From Sphagnum compactum (Eukaryota > Bryophyta > Sphagnopsida > Sphagnales), in the NCBI GenBank assembly GCA_965153455.1, contig OZ234503.1, positions 13,397,118-13,461,117 of the forward strand: a stretch of 64,000 nucleotides of DNA, read 5' to 3'. Every line of letters starts with the position of its first letter. Within the stretch, counting starts at the first letter, position 1. The notes under the pieces are model-generated. The model was not told the DNA's origin. It saw only the letters and a list, made by a program, of their open reading frames with translations, and made no database searches. Made by a program: the position numbers and the translations under genes. Positions 24,021 through 36,600 of this stretch are shown here, piece after piece.

Positions 24021-27000
24021 ATGTTCCGCTTTTTGTTGTCCCAAGTGAAGCACTTTCTCATAGAATGTTTGTGGCGTTCTGTTTTCTCACATCGTACAAC
24101 GAGATGTTTGGAACCCATTAAGGTTGGGCCCCCTTCTTTGTCTTAATTGCATCAAGATGGTGGGGTTTTACTATAGGTTGCATGAGCTTTCTTTCTAACA
24201 CTCTTGTTTCTCTTGAGCTTTCTTGAGTTTAGATGGAGTTTTGATTTCAAATCATTATCTTCTTTCATAAGAATGTGCAAATTATTCTTTGGATGTGCTG
24301 TTCTAGATGATGGTCAAATTGAAATAGAATGATGAAGTATCAACTTATGGTTTGTGGACTCAAGACTTATGAACTGATTTTCCATGACAAACTCTCTTTG
24401 TGATGATGTTTTTAATTAAATATCAAGCTTTTCAAAGTTTTGATTTTAGTTTTTGACGTCAATTTCTTCCTTGTGTAAGGCCATTCAAAATATTTTTTGG
24501 TTTTCCATTGTAGATGATGGACAAACTAGACTACAATGAAGGACTATTAAAGTATGGTTGTAGAATGTAAGACCTAATGAAAATATGGTCTCATGATAAG
24601 CTTTCTTTGCAACAACTTTTTTTCTTGAGCATTCTTGAATGAAGTTCAACTTAAAACCATTGTTTTCTTTTTGAAGATTATGCAAACTTCTCTTTGGTTT
24701 TCCCCTTATAGATGATGGCTAAACCAAAAGATAGTGGAACATTACCAAAGTATGCCTTTCGAATGAAGACCTATTGATATATGATTGTAAAATTATAGGA
24801 TGCATACATCCACTAAGGACCTAAGTTGTGTGGTTTGGGGAACTCAAATTCTATTTACTGTGCTAAATTGTTGAACCATGTTTTAAAATTTGAAAATTTC
24901 TCAACATTACATAGTAATCATAAGTTTGGCAAGAAACACATATTGAATAGCAGGTACCTTGAAAATCAAGGTAGAAATGATGAATGAATACATTCTTAAA
25001 ATTATTACTATTTTGTCTAATTTGATCTATTTTCAAATGACTATTATCCTTAAAAAATTGATGATTTTATATTCATCTTATGGTGTTTGATGATTATGAA
25101 TGCTACATTGATGTGAATTCTAAAAAATACATTGACCATTGTGTTCCAATGTGCAGATAATTCCAGTGCATGATCTCAATCCAAATTGCATTTCACCAAA
25201 CCCTGATTTGGTCATCATTTTTTTTCATGGCATTGCATTTGGGAATGACGAGTGGAAGGAGACATGGACATCAACCACCACTAATGGAAGAAATGAGCCC
25301 ATATGTTGGCCAGAAAAGTGGCTACCCGAGGACATGGGAAATAATGTTCGAATTCTCTCTCTATCATATGATTCTAATCTTATTGGTGTTCACAATAATG
25401 TTGCAAACATTGGCAAAAACCTCATTCATAGTCTAGTGACATCAAGGTATGTCAACAGTTCCCAAATTTCCTTTGCAATATCCTTGATTGAACACTTAAT
25501 CAAATAAACCATGTGCATTCCAAAATATTAGAATTTTAGACAAGCAAATTGTTGATGCATGTTGTTTTATATGTGATAGTCTCCTTTTTAAGTGTTTTTA
25601 ATTGTATGTTTAAAATTCTTGTAATGGGCATGGGTGTCAAAGCTTGTGTTGAACATTTATCACATATTTTGATTTTTATTCTTCCAACCAAATTGAGATG
25701 TGGTTGTGTAAATGTTAGTGCTGCAAGGTTCAAGCTTTAGTTCCAACCAGCATAGTCCTCCTATGTAGATATATCTTGCAATATGATTTGTTATTATCTC
25801 CTTTTTAAGTGTTTTTAATTGTATGTTTAAAATTCTTGTAATGGGCATGGGTGTCAAAGCTTGTGTTGAACATTTATCACATGTTTTGATTTTTATTCTT
25901 CCAACCAAATTGAGATGTGGTTGTGTAAATGTTAGTGCTGCAAGGTTCAGGCTTTAGTTCCAACCAACATAGTCCTCCTATGTAGATATATCTTGCAATA
26001 TGATTTGTTATTATCATAGCAAACCAAACTTCTAGAGAAAAAACATGTAGGGGTTTTTAATAATGTTTTAAATCCATTTGATCATGCTTGAAAAATACAC
26101 TTCCCATTGTTTTCCTAGCCAAAACCCAAACAAAAACATTTTTCATTATTTATCACATGATTACACATTTTCATGATAGTCTTAGTAAACTCTCCAATAA
26201 TTATAATGCATAAAATGCGTATTATGATTACATGTGAACTTTTCTTTGCATGTTTATGTACATTGTTGGAGGCTTGATGGAAATTTCATGCAGACATGGC
26301 TAGGTATTTATATGCACATCTGTTAAAAACAAGTTGAGAGGAATGAAATAAACAATGAAATGTATCTACTAACAATTTGTACAAGTTTTTCAAAGTAGAC
26401 AGTTCCCATCCTATGTTAGAATTGCAAAATTGGGATTCACAATTGAAAAGTAGGAACCAAGCGAATACGTTTAATACTTGTACAAAGTGTAATTAGTAAA
26501 AGTTTTCTTCTTACACAACTATTTGCTATAATAAATATTTGCAAAGATGTTGTGTGGTTAGTCACAACTCTTGCTATTTTCATGTATAGTTTTGACATTG
26601 TCTTTTTGAATAGAGATTTGTTTGAAAACAATGCAAGTTGGTCAAATATTGTATTGATACAACTTTTTTGTATAGGCATGACATTCTTTGCGACGCCCCA
26701 ATTGTATTGGTTGGTTATAGTTTTGGAGGTCTTGTACTCAAAAGCTTGGTGGTTGAAGTCCAACGACATATGAATCAAAGGATTGTTAATTTGACTGATG
26801 CTGCTATTAACAAAAGTTGTAAAAGGTTTTTGGAAAATCTTAAAGGGACAATATTTTATGGTGTGCCACATGCTGGAGGTAGTGAAGGTTTTTTAAAATA
26901 TTTTTCTTGGAAATGCCAACAAATCAATACCATGAAAAAGAAGCTAAAAATTCATTCAAGCCTATTGAGAAATTTGACATCATTTAATCGACAAATGGAA

Positions 27001-30000
27001 GAGCTCTCAGTCGATTTTGAAAATGCCATTAACCAAGACCTCATAATTTATGCATTTAGTGAAGGACAAGCTCTTGAAGAAAAATGGGTAAGCTTCTAAT
27101 GCAATTGTTTTGTTTAATCTTCAACTTCAAATTATTTCAAGAACTTTTAGGTTTTATTTTTTATATTCATATTGGTTTTGGCCTTGTATCAACATGCCAT
27201 TAAAATTACAATAAATGGATATATATATCTCACAAGGTCATTAAATGAATTTTGTATAAACATTGGGCCAAGTTTCATAAGTTTGTTTTTTGACCATTCT
27301 ATTTTTGATTATTTGCACACAACTCCTTTTGTAATCAAAAGTCTTCAGTTGTTTTCATTGTTATTTATAGTATTATTTATTGATAATGCCATAAGTTCAC
27401 AAATTTGTGTCATTTTGACCTCATATAATTACTTTGATATAGGGAGTGCTAGTGCCGTATGCATCATCACAACGATTGGCAGGTGCCAACAATTACATGG
27501 TTGAAGATGCAAATCATTTCTCAATTTGTAGGCCACCTACCAAGGATCACCCAAGTTATTTTAAGCTAGTGGAATGTTTAAAATTTTGCTTGAAGGTAAA
27601 TTATCAACTTTAATTTTCATGTCATGTTCATTGTTCATAATGTTTTCAAAATCTACAATTTGAACTAGAGATTATGCCTTATCTTCTTGGTCAACTAATT
27701 TATACACTAATTTTACTGTGAGTAGGAAAGAATTGTTTCTTAGTCTTACAACACCATTTTTGTTTTGCATTTAATTATGTAGGAAGATAATCACTTTTGA
27801 TCTTATGAACTAATACATGAGATTCATGAATCTTGGCAGAAACAATCAAAGCTTCCATCATTACCAAAATTTGAAGTGGGGTTGCACAACAAAGCAATGG
27901 ATATAATCAAGTTGTTAAAAAAGGTTTCTATCATTGGTTTGGTTGGAATGGGTGGCATTGGCAAAACCACTTTGAGTAAGAAAATATATCATTTGATCTA
28001 TAAGCAATATGATAAATGCAGTTACTTGGAAGACGTGAAATCAAAGCATTTGCGTGATGTTCAAAAACAACTTCTACATGATTTATGTGACAAGGATAAA
28101 GATGTGAATGATGATGATCTAAATATTATTAAACGTTTCACAACCTTGAAAAAAGTATTGGTGATTATAGATGATGTTGGCACAACAGAAAACCTTGTCG
28201 CCTTACATGATCTTCTAGTCAATGGTGAAAAAGAAAAGAACAAAAGTAAAATAATTGTGACTTCTCGAAATTGGCAAATATTGGAAAATCATGTCAATGA
28301 GGTTGGAAAAGTGGATGTGAATTTGCTTGAGGAAAGGCAAGCAAAGAGACTTTTCATGTTCCATGCATATGGTGTTGAAAAGAAGATGAAACCCAATTTC
28401 AATGTTATTATTGATGAGATTGTGAAAACTTGTGGTGGATTACCTTTGAGTATTGAAGTGATGGGTCGATTTTTGAATACTAAACATTGTTTACAAATTT
28501 GGAAAGAAGCTTTGTGGAAATTGACTGCTGCAGAAGCTTTAGGAGGGGGTAGGGAAAATGACGTGCTTTGGAATAAGTTAAAAATTAGTTATGATGATTT
28601 GGAAGAGGAAGAAAAACATATGTTTTTAGATATTGCTTGTTTTTTTGATGGGTATGAAACAAATACCACCTTTCGTATAGGGACTTATCGATCCCCCATT
28701 CTTGGATTACGAAATTTGAAAGATCGATCCCTTGTTAAAATTACAAAAGATGGGTACCTAAATATGCATGAACAATTAAAAGACATGGGACAAAAAATTG
28801 CAATGGAGCAAAGGAGTCGAATCTTTATTTGGAACCCTAAAAAACCAAACTTTTTTTTAGCAAACAAAAAGGTATGTTATATGCTAACAAATTTTAATCA
28901 ATTTGATTTGATACTAGAATTGTTAACGCACTTACTTATTTTGGGACTAAAATTTTAAAAACAAACTTTTAAAACATTCACATAGGATTGGATTAAAATA
29001 TGTTATTAAACATATGTATTTACATTTACATGTACAACAATTATATAAACATGTATTTCATCACATCAAACATTAAATTTTGTTGTGTGGTTTCATTGTG
29101 GTAGGTTGAAGGCATGTCAATAACAAGATGTGAAGAAAAGTGTTCATTGCCACGTCAAATTGCAAAAGAATTACCTAACCTCAAGTTGCTTACCATGACA
29201 AAAACTTCATCGAGTGTTATAAAGGTTTGCATCCAACAACAAAATCAAAATAAGTTAAAATGGTTGCATCTTCAAGAATGCAATTTGAAAAAATTGCCTT
29301 TTGATTTGACTTATTTCTCTCACTTACGTATACTTCATTTGGTCATGTGTTATGAATTACAAGAATTGCCTCCATCAATTGGTCAATTGAATACACTCCA
29401 AGAAATCAAATTATGTAATTGTTCCCAATTAAATGAGTTACCTACATCCATTGACCGATTGATTGCACTCCAAGAGTTGGATTTGTCTCAATGTTCGAAT
29501 CTAAGAGAATTACCTACATCTATTGGACAATTAAATGCACTCCAAAAGCTAAATTTATTTCAATGTTCAATGTTGAAGGAATTGCCCGCATCTATTGGCC
29601 AATTGACTACACTCCAGACATTGGATTTGTCTTATTGTTCCCAGCTGAAGGAATTGCCCACATCTATTGGCCAATTGACTACACTCCAAACATTGGATTT
29701 GTCTCGTTGTTCCCAGCTAAACGAATTACCCACATCTATTGGCCAATTGACTACACTCCAAACATTGGATTTGTCTCGTTGTTCCCAGCTAAACGAATTA
29801 CCCACACCTATTGGCCATTTAACTACACTCCAAATGTTGAATTTATCTTATTGTTCCCAACTAAAGGAATTGCCCACATCTCTTGACCAATTGACTACAC
29901 TCCAAACATTGGATTTGTCTCATTGTTCCCAGCTAAAGGAATTGCCCACATCTATTGGCCAATTGACTACACTCCAAACATTGGATTTGTCTGGTTGTTC

Positions 30001-33000
30001 TAAGCTAAAGGAATTGCCCACATCTATTAGCCAATTGACTACACTCCAAACATTGCATTTGTCTTATTGTTCCCAGCTAAAGGAATTGCCCACATCTATT
30101 GGCCAATTGACTACACTACAAACATTGGATTTGTCTGGTTGTTCTAAGCTAAAGGAATTGCCCACATCTATTGGCCAATTGACTACACTCCAAACATTGC
30201 GTTTGTCCTATTGTTCAGAGCTAAAGGAATTGCCCACATCTATTGGCCAATTGACTACACTCCAAACATTGGATTTGTCTCATTGTTCCGAGTTAAAGGA
30301 ATTGCCCACATCTATTGGCCAATTGACTACACTCCAAATGTTGAATTTATATTATTGTTCCCAACTAAAGGAATTGCCCACATCTATTGGCCAATTGACT
30401 ACACTGCAAACATTGGATTTGTCTCATTGTTCCCAGCTAAAGGAATTGCCCACATCTATTAGCCAATTGACTACACTCCAAACATTGGATTTGTCTTATT
30501 TTTCAGAGCTAAAGGAATTGCCCACATCTATTGGCCAATTGACTACACTCCAAACATTGGATTTGTCTGGTTGTTCTAAGCTAAAGGAATTGCCCACATC
30601 TATTAGCCAATTGACTACACTCAAAACATTGCATTTGTCTTATTGTTCCCAGCTAAAGGAATTGCCCACATCTATTGGCCAATTGATTACACTACAAACA
30701 TTGGATTTGTCTGGTTGTTCTAAGCTAAAGGAATTGCCCACATCTATTGGCCAATTGACTACACTCCAAAGATTGGATTTGTCTTATTATTCACAATTAA
30801 AGGAACTCCCCACATTTATTCGCCAATTGACTACACTCCAAACATTGGATTTGTCTCATTGTTTCGAGTTAAAGGAATTGCCCACATCTATTGGCCAATT
30901 GACTACACTCCAAATGTTGAATTTATATTATTGTTCCCAACTAAAGGAATTGCCCACATCTATTGGCCAATTGACTACACTGCAAACATTGGATTTGTCT
31001 CATTGTTCCCAGCTAAAGGAATTGCCCACATCTATTAGCCAATTGACTACACTCCAAACATTGGATTTGTCTTATTTTTCAGAGCTAAAGGAATTGCCCA
31101 CATCTATTGGCCAATTTACTATACTCCAAACATTGCGTTTGTCCTATTGTTCCGAGCTAAAGGAATTGCCCACATGTATTGGCCAATTGACTACACTCCA
31201 AACATTGGATTTGTCTCATTGTTTCAAGTTAAAGGAATTGCCCACATCTATTGGCGAATTGACTACACTCGAAACATTGGATTTGTCTTATTGTTCCCAG
31301 CTAAAGGAATTGCCCACATCTATTGGCCAATTGACTACACTCCAAAGATTGGATTTGTCTTATTATTCACAATTAAAGGAACTCCCCACATTTATTCGCC
31401 AATTGACTACACTCCAAACATTGGATTTGTATTATTGTTCCCAGCTAAAGGAATTGCCCACATCTATTGGCCAATTAACTACACTCCAAAGATTGAATTT
31501 GTCTCATTGTTCCGAGTTAAAGGAATTGCCCACATCTATTGGCCAATTGACTGCACTCCAAACATTGCGTTTGTCCTATTGTTCCGAGCTAAAGGAATTG
31601 CCCACATCTATTAGCCAATTGACTACACTCCAAACATTGGATTTGTCGTTTTGTTCCCATCTAAAGGAATTGCCCACATCTATTGGCCAATTGACTACAC
31701 TCCGAGAAGTATATTTGTTCAATTGTTCCCAGCTAAAGGAATTGCCCACATCTATTGGCCAATTGACTACACTCAAAACATTATATTTGGCTCGTTGTTC
31801 CCAGCTAAAGGAATTGCCCACATCTATTGGCCAATTGACTACACTCCGAGAATTATATTTGTTCAATTGTTCCCAGCTAAAGGAATTGCCCACATCTATT
31901 GGCCAATTGACTACACTCCAAACATTAGATTTGTCTCGTTGTTCCCAGCTAAACAAATTGCCCACATCTATTGGCCAATTGACTACACTCCAAACATTGC
32001 GTTTGTCTTGTTGTTCCCAGCTAAAGGAATTGCCCACATCTATTAGCCAATTGACTACACTCGAACCATTGGATTTGTCCTATTGTTCCGAGCTAAACGA
32101 ATTGCCCACATCTATTGGCCAATTGACTAAACTCCGAACATTGGATTTGTCCCATTGTTCCCAACTAAAGGAATTGCCCACATCTATTAGCCAATTCACT
32201 ACACTCCAAACATTGGATTTGTTTTATTGTTCCGAGCTAAAGGAATTGCCCACATCTATTGGCCAATTGACTACACTCCAAACATTGCAATTGTCCTATT
32301 GTTCCGAGCTAAAGGAATTGCCTACATGTATTGGCCAATTGACTAAACTCCAAACATTGGATTTGTCTCATTGTTCCGAGTTAAAGGAATTGCCCACATC
32401 TATTGGCCAATTAACTACACTCCAAACATTGGATTTATATGATTGTTCTCAGCTAAAGCAATTGCCCACATCTATTGGCCAATTGACTAAACTCCGAACA
32501 TTGGATTTGTCTCATTGTTCCCAGCTAAAGGAATTGCCCACATCTATTAGCCAATTCACTACACTCCAAACATTGGATTTGTTTTATTGTTCCGAGCTAA
32601 AGGAATTGCCCACATCTATTGGCCAATTGACTACACTCCAAACATTGCGTTTGTCCTATTGTTCCAAGCTAAAGGAATTGCCTACATGTATTGGCCAATT
32701 GACTAGACTCCAAACATTGGATTTGTCTCATTGTTCCGAGTTAAAGGAATTGCCCACATCTATTGGCCAATTAACTACACTCCAAACATTGCATTTGTCT
32801 TATTGTTCTCAGCTAAAGCAATTGCCCACATCTATTGGCCAATTGACTACACTCCAAACATTGGGTTTGTCTTATTGTTCCCAGCTAAAGGAATTGCCCA
32901 CATGTATTGGCCAATTGACTACACTCCAAACATTAGATTTGTCTCGTTGTTCCCAGCTAAACAAATTGCCCACATCTATTGGCCAATTGACTACACTCCA

Positions 33001-33604
33001 AACATTGCGTTTGTTTAAATGTTCCCAGCTAAAGGAATTGCCCACATCTATTAGCCAATTGACTACACTCCAAACATTGGATTTGTCTTATTGTTCCGAG
33101 CTAAAGGAATTACCCACATCTATTAGCCAATTGACTACACTCCAAACATTGCGTTTGTCCTATTGTTCCGAGCTAAAGGAATTGCCCACATCTATTGGCC
33201 AATTGACTACACTCCAAACATTGGATTTGTCTCGTTGTTCCCAGCTAAAGGAATTGCCCACATCTATTGGCCAATTGACTACACTCCAAACATTGAATTT
33301 GTCTTATTGTTCCCAGCTAAAGGAATTACCCACATCTATTGGCCAATTGACTACACTCCAAACATTCGATTTGTCTTATTGTTCCGAGCTAAAGGAATTG
33401 CCCACATCTATTGGCCAATTCACTACACTCCAAACATTGGATTTGTCTTATTGTTCCGAGCTAAAGAAATTGCCCACATGTATTGGCCAATTGACTACAC
33501 TCGAAACATTGGATTTGTTTCGTTGTTCCCAGCTAAAGGAATTGCCCACATTTATTGGCCAATTGACTACACTCCAAACATTATATTTGCCCAATTGTTC
33601 CTAG
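24021..33604 (+). CDS. HNL-type immune receptor: alpha/beta-hydrolase-NB-ARC-LRR with ~60 LRRs
   Basis: Proposed join 24021-24122 (tentative), 25157-25446, 26676-27087, 27443-27595, 27840-28871, 29105-33604, giving about 2,160 aa. All junctions are GT..AG and in phase. Exons 2-4 encode a SERAC1-like alpha/beta-hydrolase: FFHG oxyanion turn, WLPEDMGNNVRILSLSY, nucleophile elbow GYSFGG, IFYGVPHAGG and the late EDANHFS histidine. Exon 5 is NB-ARC: P-loop GMGGIGKTT (27945-27971), kinase-2 VLVIIDDVG, RNBS-B KIIVTSR, GLPL CGGLPL, FLDIACFFDG as in TIR-NLRs, and MHD-like YLNMHEQ. Exon 6 encodes an N-terminal LRR cap, then 58 complete 24-residue array repeats plus part of a 59th, of consensus LTTLQTLDLSYCSQLKELPT + SIGQ. 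No TIR or coiled coil is present; the hydrolase takes that place, the HNL class known from liverworts and other seed-free plants. The frame ends at TAG (TCC TAG for TCC CAG), 83 array units early. It may be a truncated but expressible receptor or a pseudogene. Exon 1 (MFRFLLSQ..) is the weakest part. Confidence 0.72.
24200..24790 (+). repeat. Degenerate ~205-bp tandem repeat, three copies
   Basis: AGATGATGG follows a TTTTGG/TTTGGTTTTCC-like run near 24305, 24512 and 24710, and the blocks AAGCTTTC/CTTTCTT..GCA and GAATG.AAGACCTA recur at matching offsets. The copies are strongly diverged. They lie in the proposed first HNL intron. Confidence 0.55.
25581..26014 (+). repeat. 217-bp tandem duplication in an HNL intron
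   Basis: The segment beginning CTCCTTTTTAAGTG at 25581 restarts at 25798 with only a few substitutions over its full length, including the tail TATATCTTGCAATATGATT. The near identity marks a recent event. It sits in the intron between the first and second hydrolase exons. Confidence 0.85.
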
Positions 33605-36600
33605 TTAAAGGAATTGCCCACATGTATTGGCCAATTGACTACACTCCAAACATTCGATTTGTTTCATTGTTTCGAGTTAAAGCAATTGCCCACATCTATT
33701 GGCCAATTGACTTCATTCCAAACATTGGATTTGTCTGAATGTTCTCAGCTAAAGGAATTGCCCACATCCATTAGCCAATTGATTACACTCCAAACATTGG
33801 ATTTGTCTCATTGTTCCGAATTAAAGGAATTGCGCACATCTATTGGCCAATTGACTACACTCCAAACATTGGGTTTGTCTTATTGTTCCGAGCTAAAGGA
33901 ATTGCCCACATCTATTGGCCAATTGACTACACTCCAAACATTAGATTTGTCTCGTTGTTCCCAGCTAAACAAATTGCCCACATCTATTGGCCGATTGACT
34001 ACACTCCAAACATTGCGTTTGTTTGATTGTTCCCAGCTAAAGGAATTGCCCACATCTATTGGCCAATTGACTACACTCCAAACATTAGATTTGTCTCGTT
34101 GTTCCCAGCTAAACAAATTGCCCACATCTATTGGCCAATTGACTACACTCCAAACATTAGATTTGTCTCGTTGTTCCCAGCTAAACAAATTGCCCACATC
34201 TATTGGCCAATTGACTACACTCCAAACATTCAATTTGTCTTATTGTTCCGAGCTCAAGGAATTGCCCACATCTATTGGCCAATTAACTACACTCCAAACA
34301 TTGGATTTGTCCTATTGTTCCGAGCTAAAGAAATTGCCCACATCCATTGGCCAATTGACTACTCTCGAAACATTGGATTTCTTTCATTGTTCCCAGCTAA
34401 AGGAATTGCCCACATTTATTGGCCAATTGACTACACTCCAAACATTATATTTGCCCAATTGTTCTTAGTTAAAGGAATTGCCCACATGTATTGGCCAATT
34501 GACTACACTCCAAACATTGGATTTGTCTCATTGTTTCGAGTTAAAGGAATTGCCCACATCTATTGGCGAATTGACTACACTCGAAACATTGGATTTGTCT
34601 GATTGTTCTCAGCTAAAGGAATTGCCCACATCTATTGGCCAATTTACTACACTCCAAACATTGGGTTTGTCTTATTGTTCCCAGCTAAAGGAATTCCCCA
34701 CATCTATTGGCCAATTGACTACACTCCAAACATTGGATTTGTCTCATTATTCCGAGCTAAACAAATTGCCCACATCTATTGGCCAATTGACTACACTCCG
34801 AACATTGGATTTGTCTCATTGTTCCCAGCTAAAGGATTTGCCCACATCTATTAGCCCATTCACTACACTCCAAACATTGGATTTGTTTTATTGTTCCGAG
34901 CTAAAGGAATTGCCCACATCTATTGGCCAATTGACTACACTCCAAACATTGGATTTGTCTGATTGTTCCCAGCTAAACGAATTGCCCACATCTATTGGCC
35001 AATTGACTACACTCCAAACATTGGATTTAGATGATTGTTCCCAGCTAAAGGAATTGCCCACATGTATTGGCCAATTGACTACACTCCAAACATTGCGTTT
35101 GTCCTATTGTTCCGAGCTTAAGGAATTGCCCACATGTATTGGCCAATTGACTACACTCCAAACATTGGATTTGTCTCATTGTTCCAAGTTAAAGGAATTG
35201 CCCACATCCGTTGGCCAATTGACTACACTCCAAACATTGGATTTGTCTCATTGTTCCGAGTTAAAGGAATTACCCACATCTATTGGCCAATTGACTACAG
35301 TCCAAACATTGCGTTCGTCTGATTGTTCCCAGCTACAGGAATTGCCTACATCTATTAGCCAATTGACTACACTCCAAACATTGGATTTGTTTCATTGTTC
35401 GCAGCTAAAGGAATTGCCCACATGTATAAGCCAATTGACTACACTCCAAAGATTAGATTTGTCTCGTTGTTCCCAGCTAAAGGAATTGCCCACATCTATT
35501 GGCCAATTGACTACACTCGAAACATTGGATTTGTCTGATTGTTCTCAGCTAAAGGAATTGCCCACATCTATTGGCCAATTGACTACACTCCAAACATTGC
35601 GTTTGTTTGATCGTTCCTAGCTAAAGGAATTACCCACATCTATTAGCCAATTGATTACACTCCAAACATTGCGTTTGTCCTATTGTTCCGAGCTAAAGGA
35701 ATTGCCCACATGTATTGGCCAATTGACTACACTCCAAACATTGGATTTGTCTCATTGTTTCAAGTTAAAGGAATTGCCCACATCTATTGGCCAATTCATT
35801 ACACTCCAAACATTGCATTTGTCTGATTGTTCCCAGCTACAGGAATTGCCCACGTCTATTAGCCAATTAACTACACTCCAAACATTGGATTTGTTTCATT
35901 GTTCCCAGCTAAAGGAATTGCCCACATGTATTAGCCAATTGATTACACTCCAAAGATTAGGTTTGTCTTATTGTTCCGAGCTAAAGGAATTGCCCACATG
36001 TATTGGCCAATTGACTACACTCCAGACATTGGATTTGTCTTATTGTTCCCAGCTGAAGGAATTGCCCACATCTATTGGCCAATTGACTACACTCCAAACA
36101 TTGGATTTGTCTCGTTGTTCCCAGCTAAACGAATTACCCACATCTATTGGCCAATTGACTACACTCCAAACATTGGATTTGTCTCGTTGTTCCCAGCTAA
36201 ACGAATTACCCACACCTATTGGCCATTTAACTACACTCCAAATGTTGAATTTATCTTATTGTTCCCAACTAAAGGAATTGCCCACATCTCTTGGCCAATT
36301 GACTACACTCCAAACATTGGATTTGTCTGATTGTTCTCAGCTAAAGGAATTGCCCACATGTATTGGCCAATTGACTACACTTCAAACATTGCGTTTGTTT
36401 GATTGTTCCCAGCTAAAGGAATTACCCACATCTATTAGCCAATTGACTACACTCCAAACATTGGATTTGTCTGATTATTCCGAGCTAAAGGAATTGCCCA
36501 CATCTATTGGCCAATTGACTACACTCCAAACATTGTGTTTGTCTTATTGTTCCCAGCTAAAGGAATTGCCCACATCTATTGGCCAATTGACTACACTCCA

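Noticed and set aside
23783-24118. Minus-strand 111-residue frame over the proposed first HNL exon
   Set aside because: Ser/Leu/Pro-rich from a GA-rich plus-strand leader; no motif, and the plus strand offers an in-phase exon with a donor.
24021-28871. TIR domain upstream of NB-ARC, as FLDIACFF motif might suggest
   Set aside because: The upstream exons carry GYSFGG and PHAGG hydrolase motifs; no TIR motif is present.
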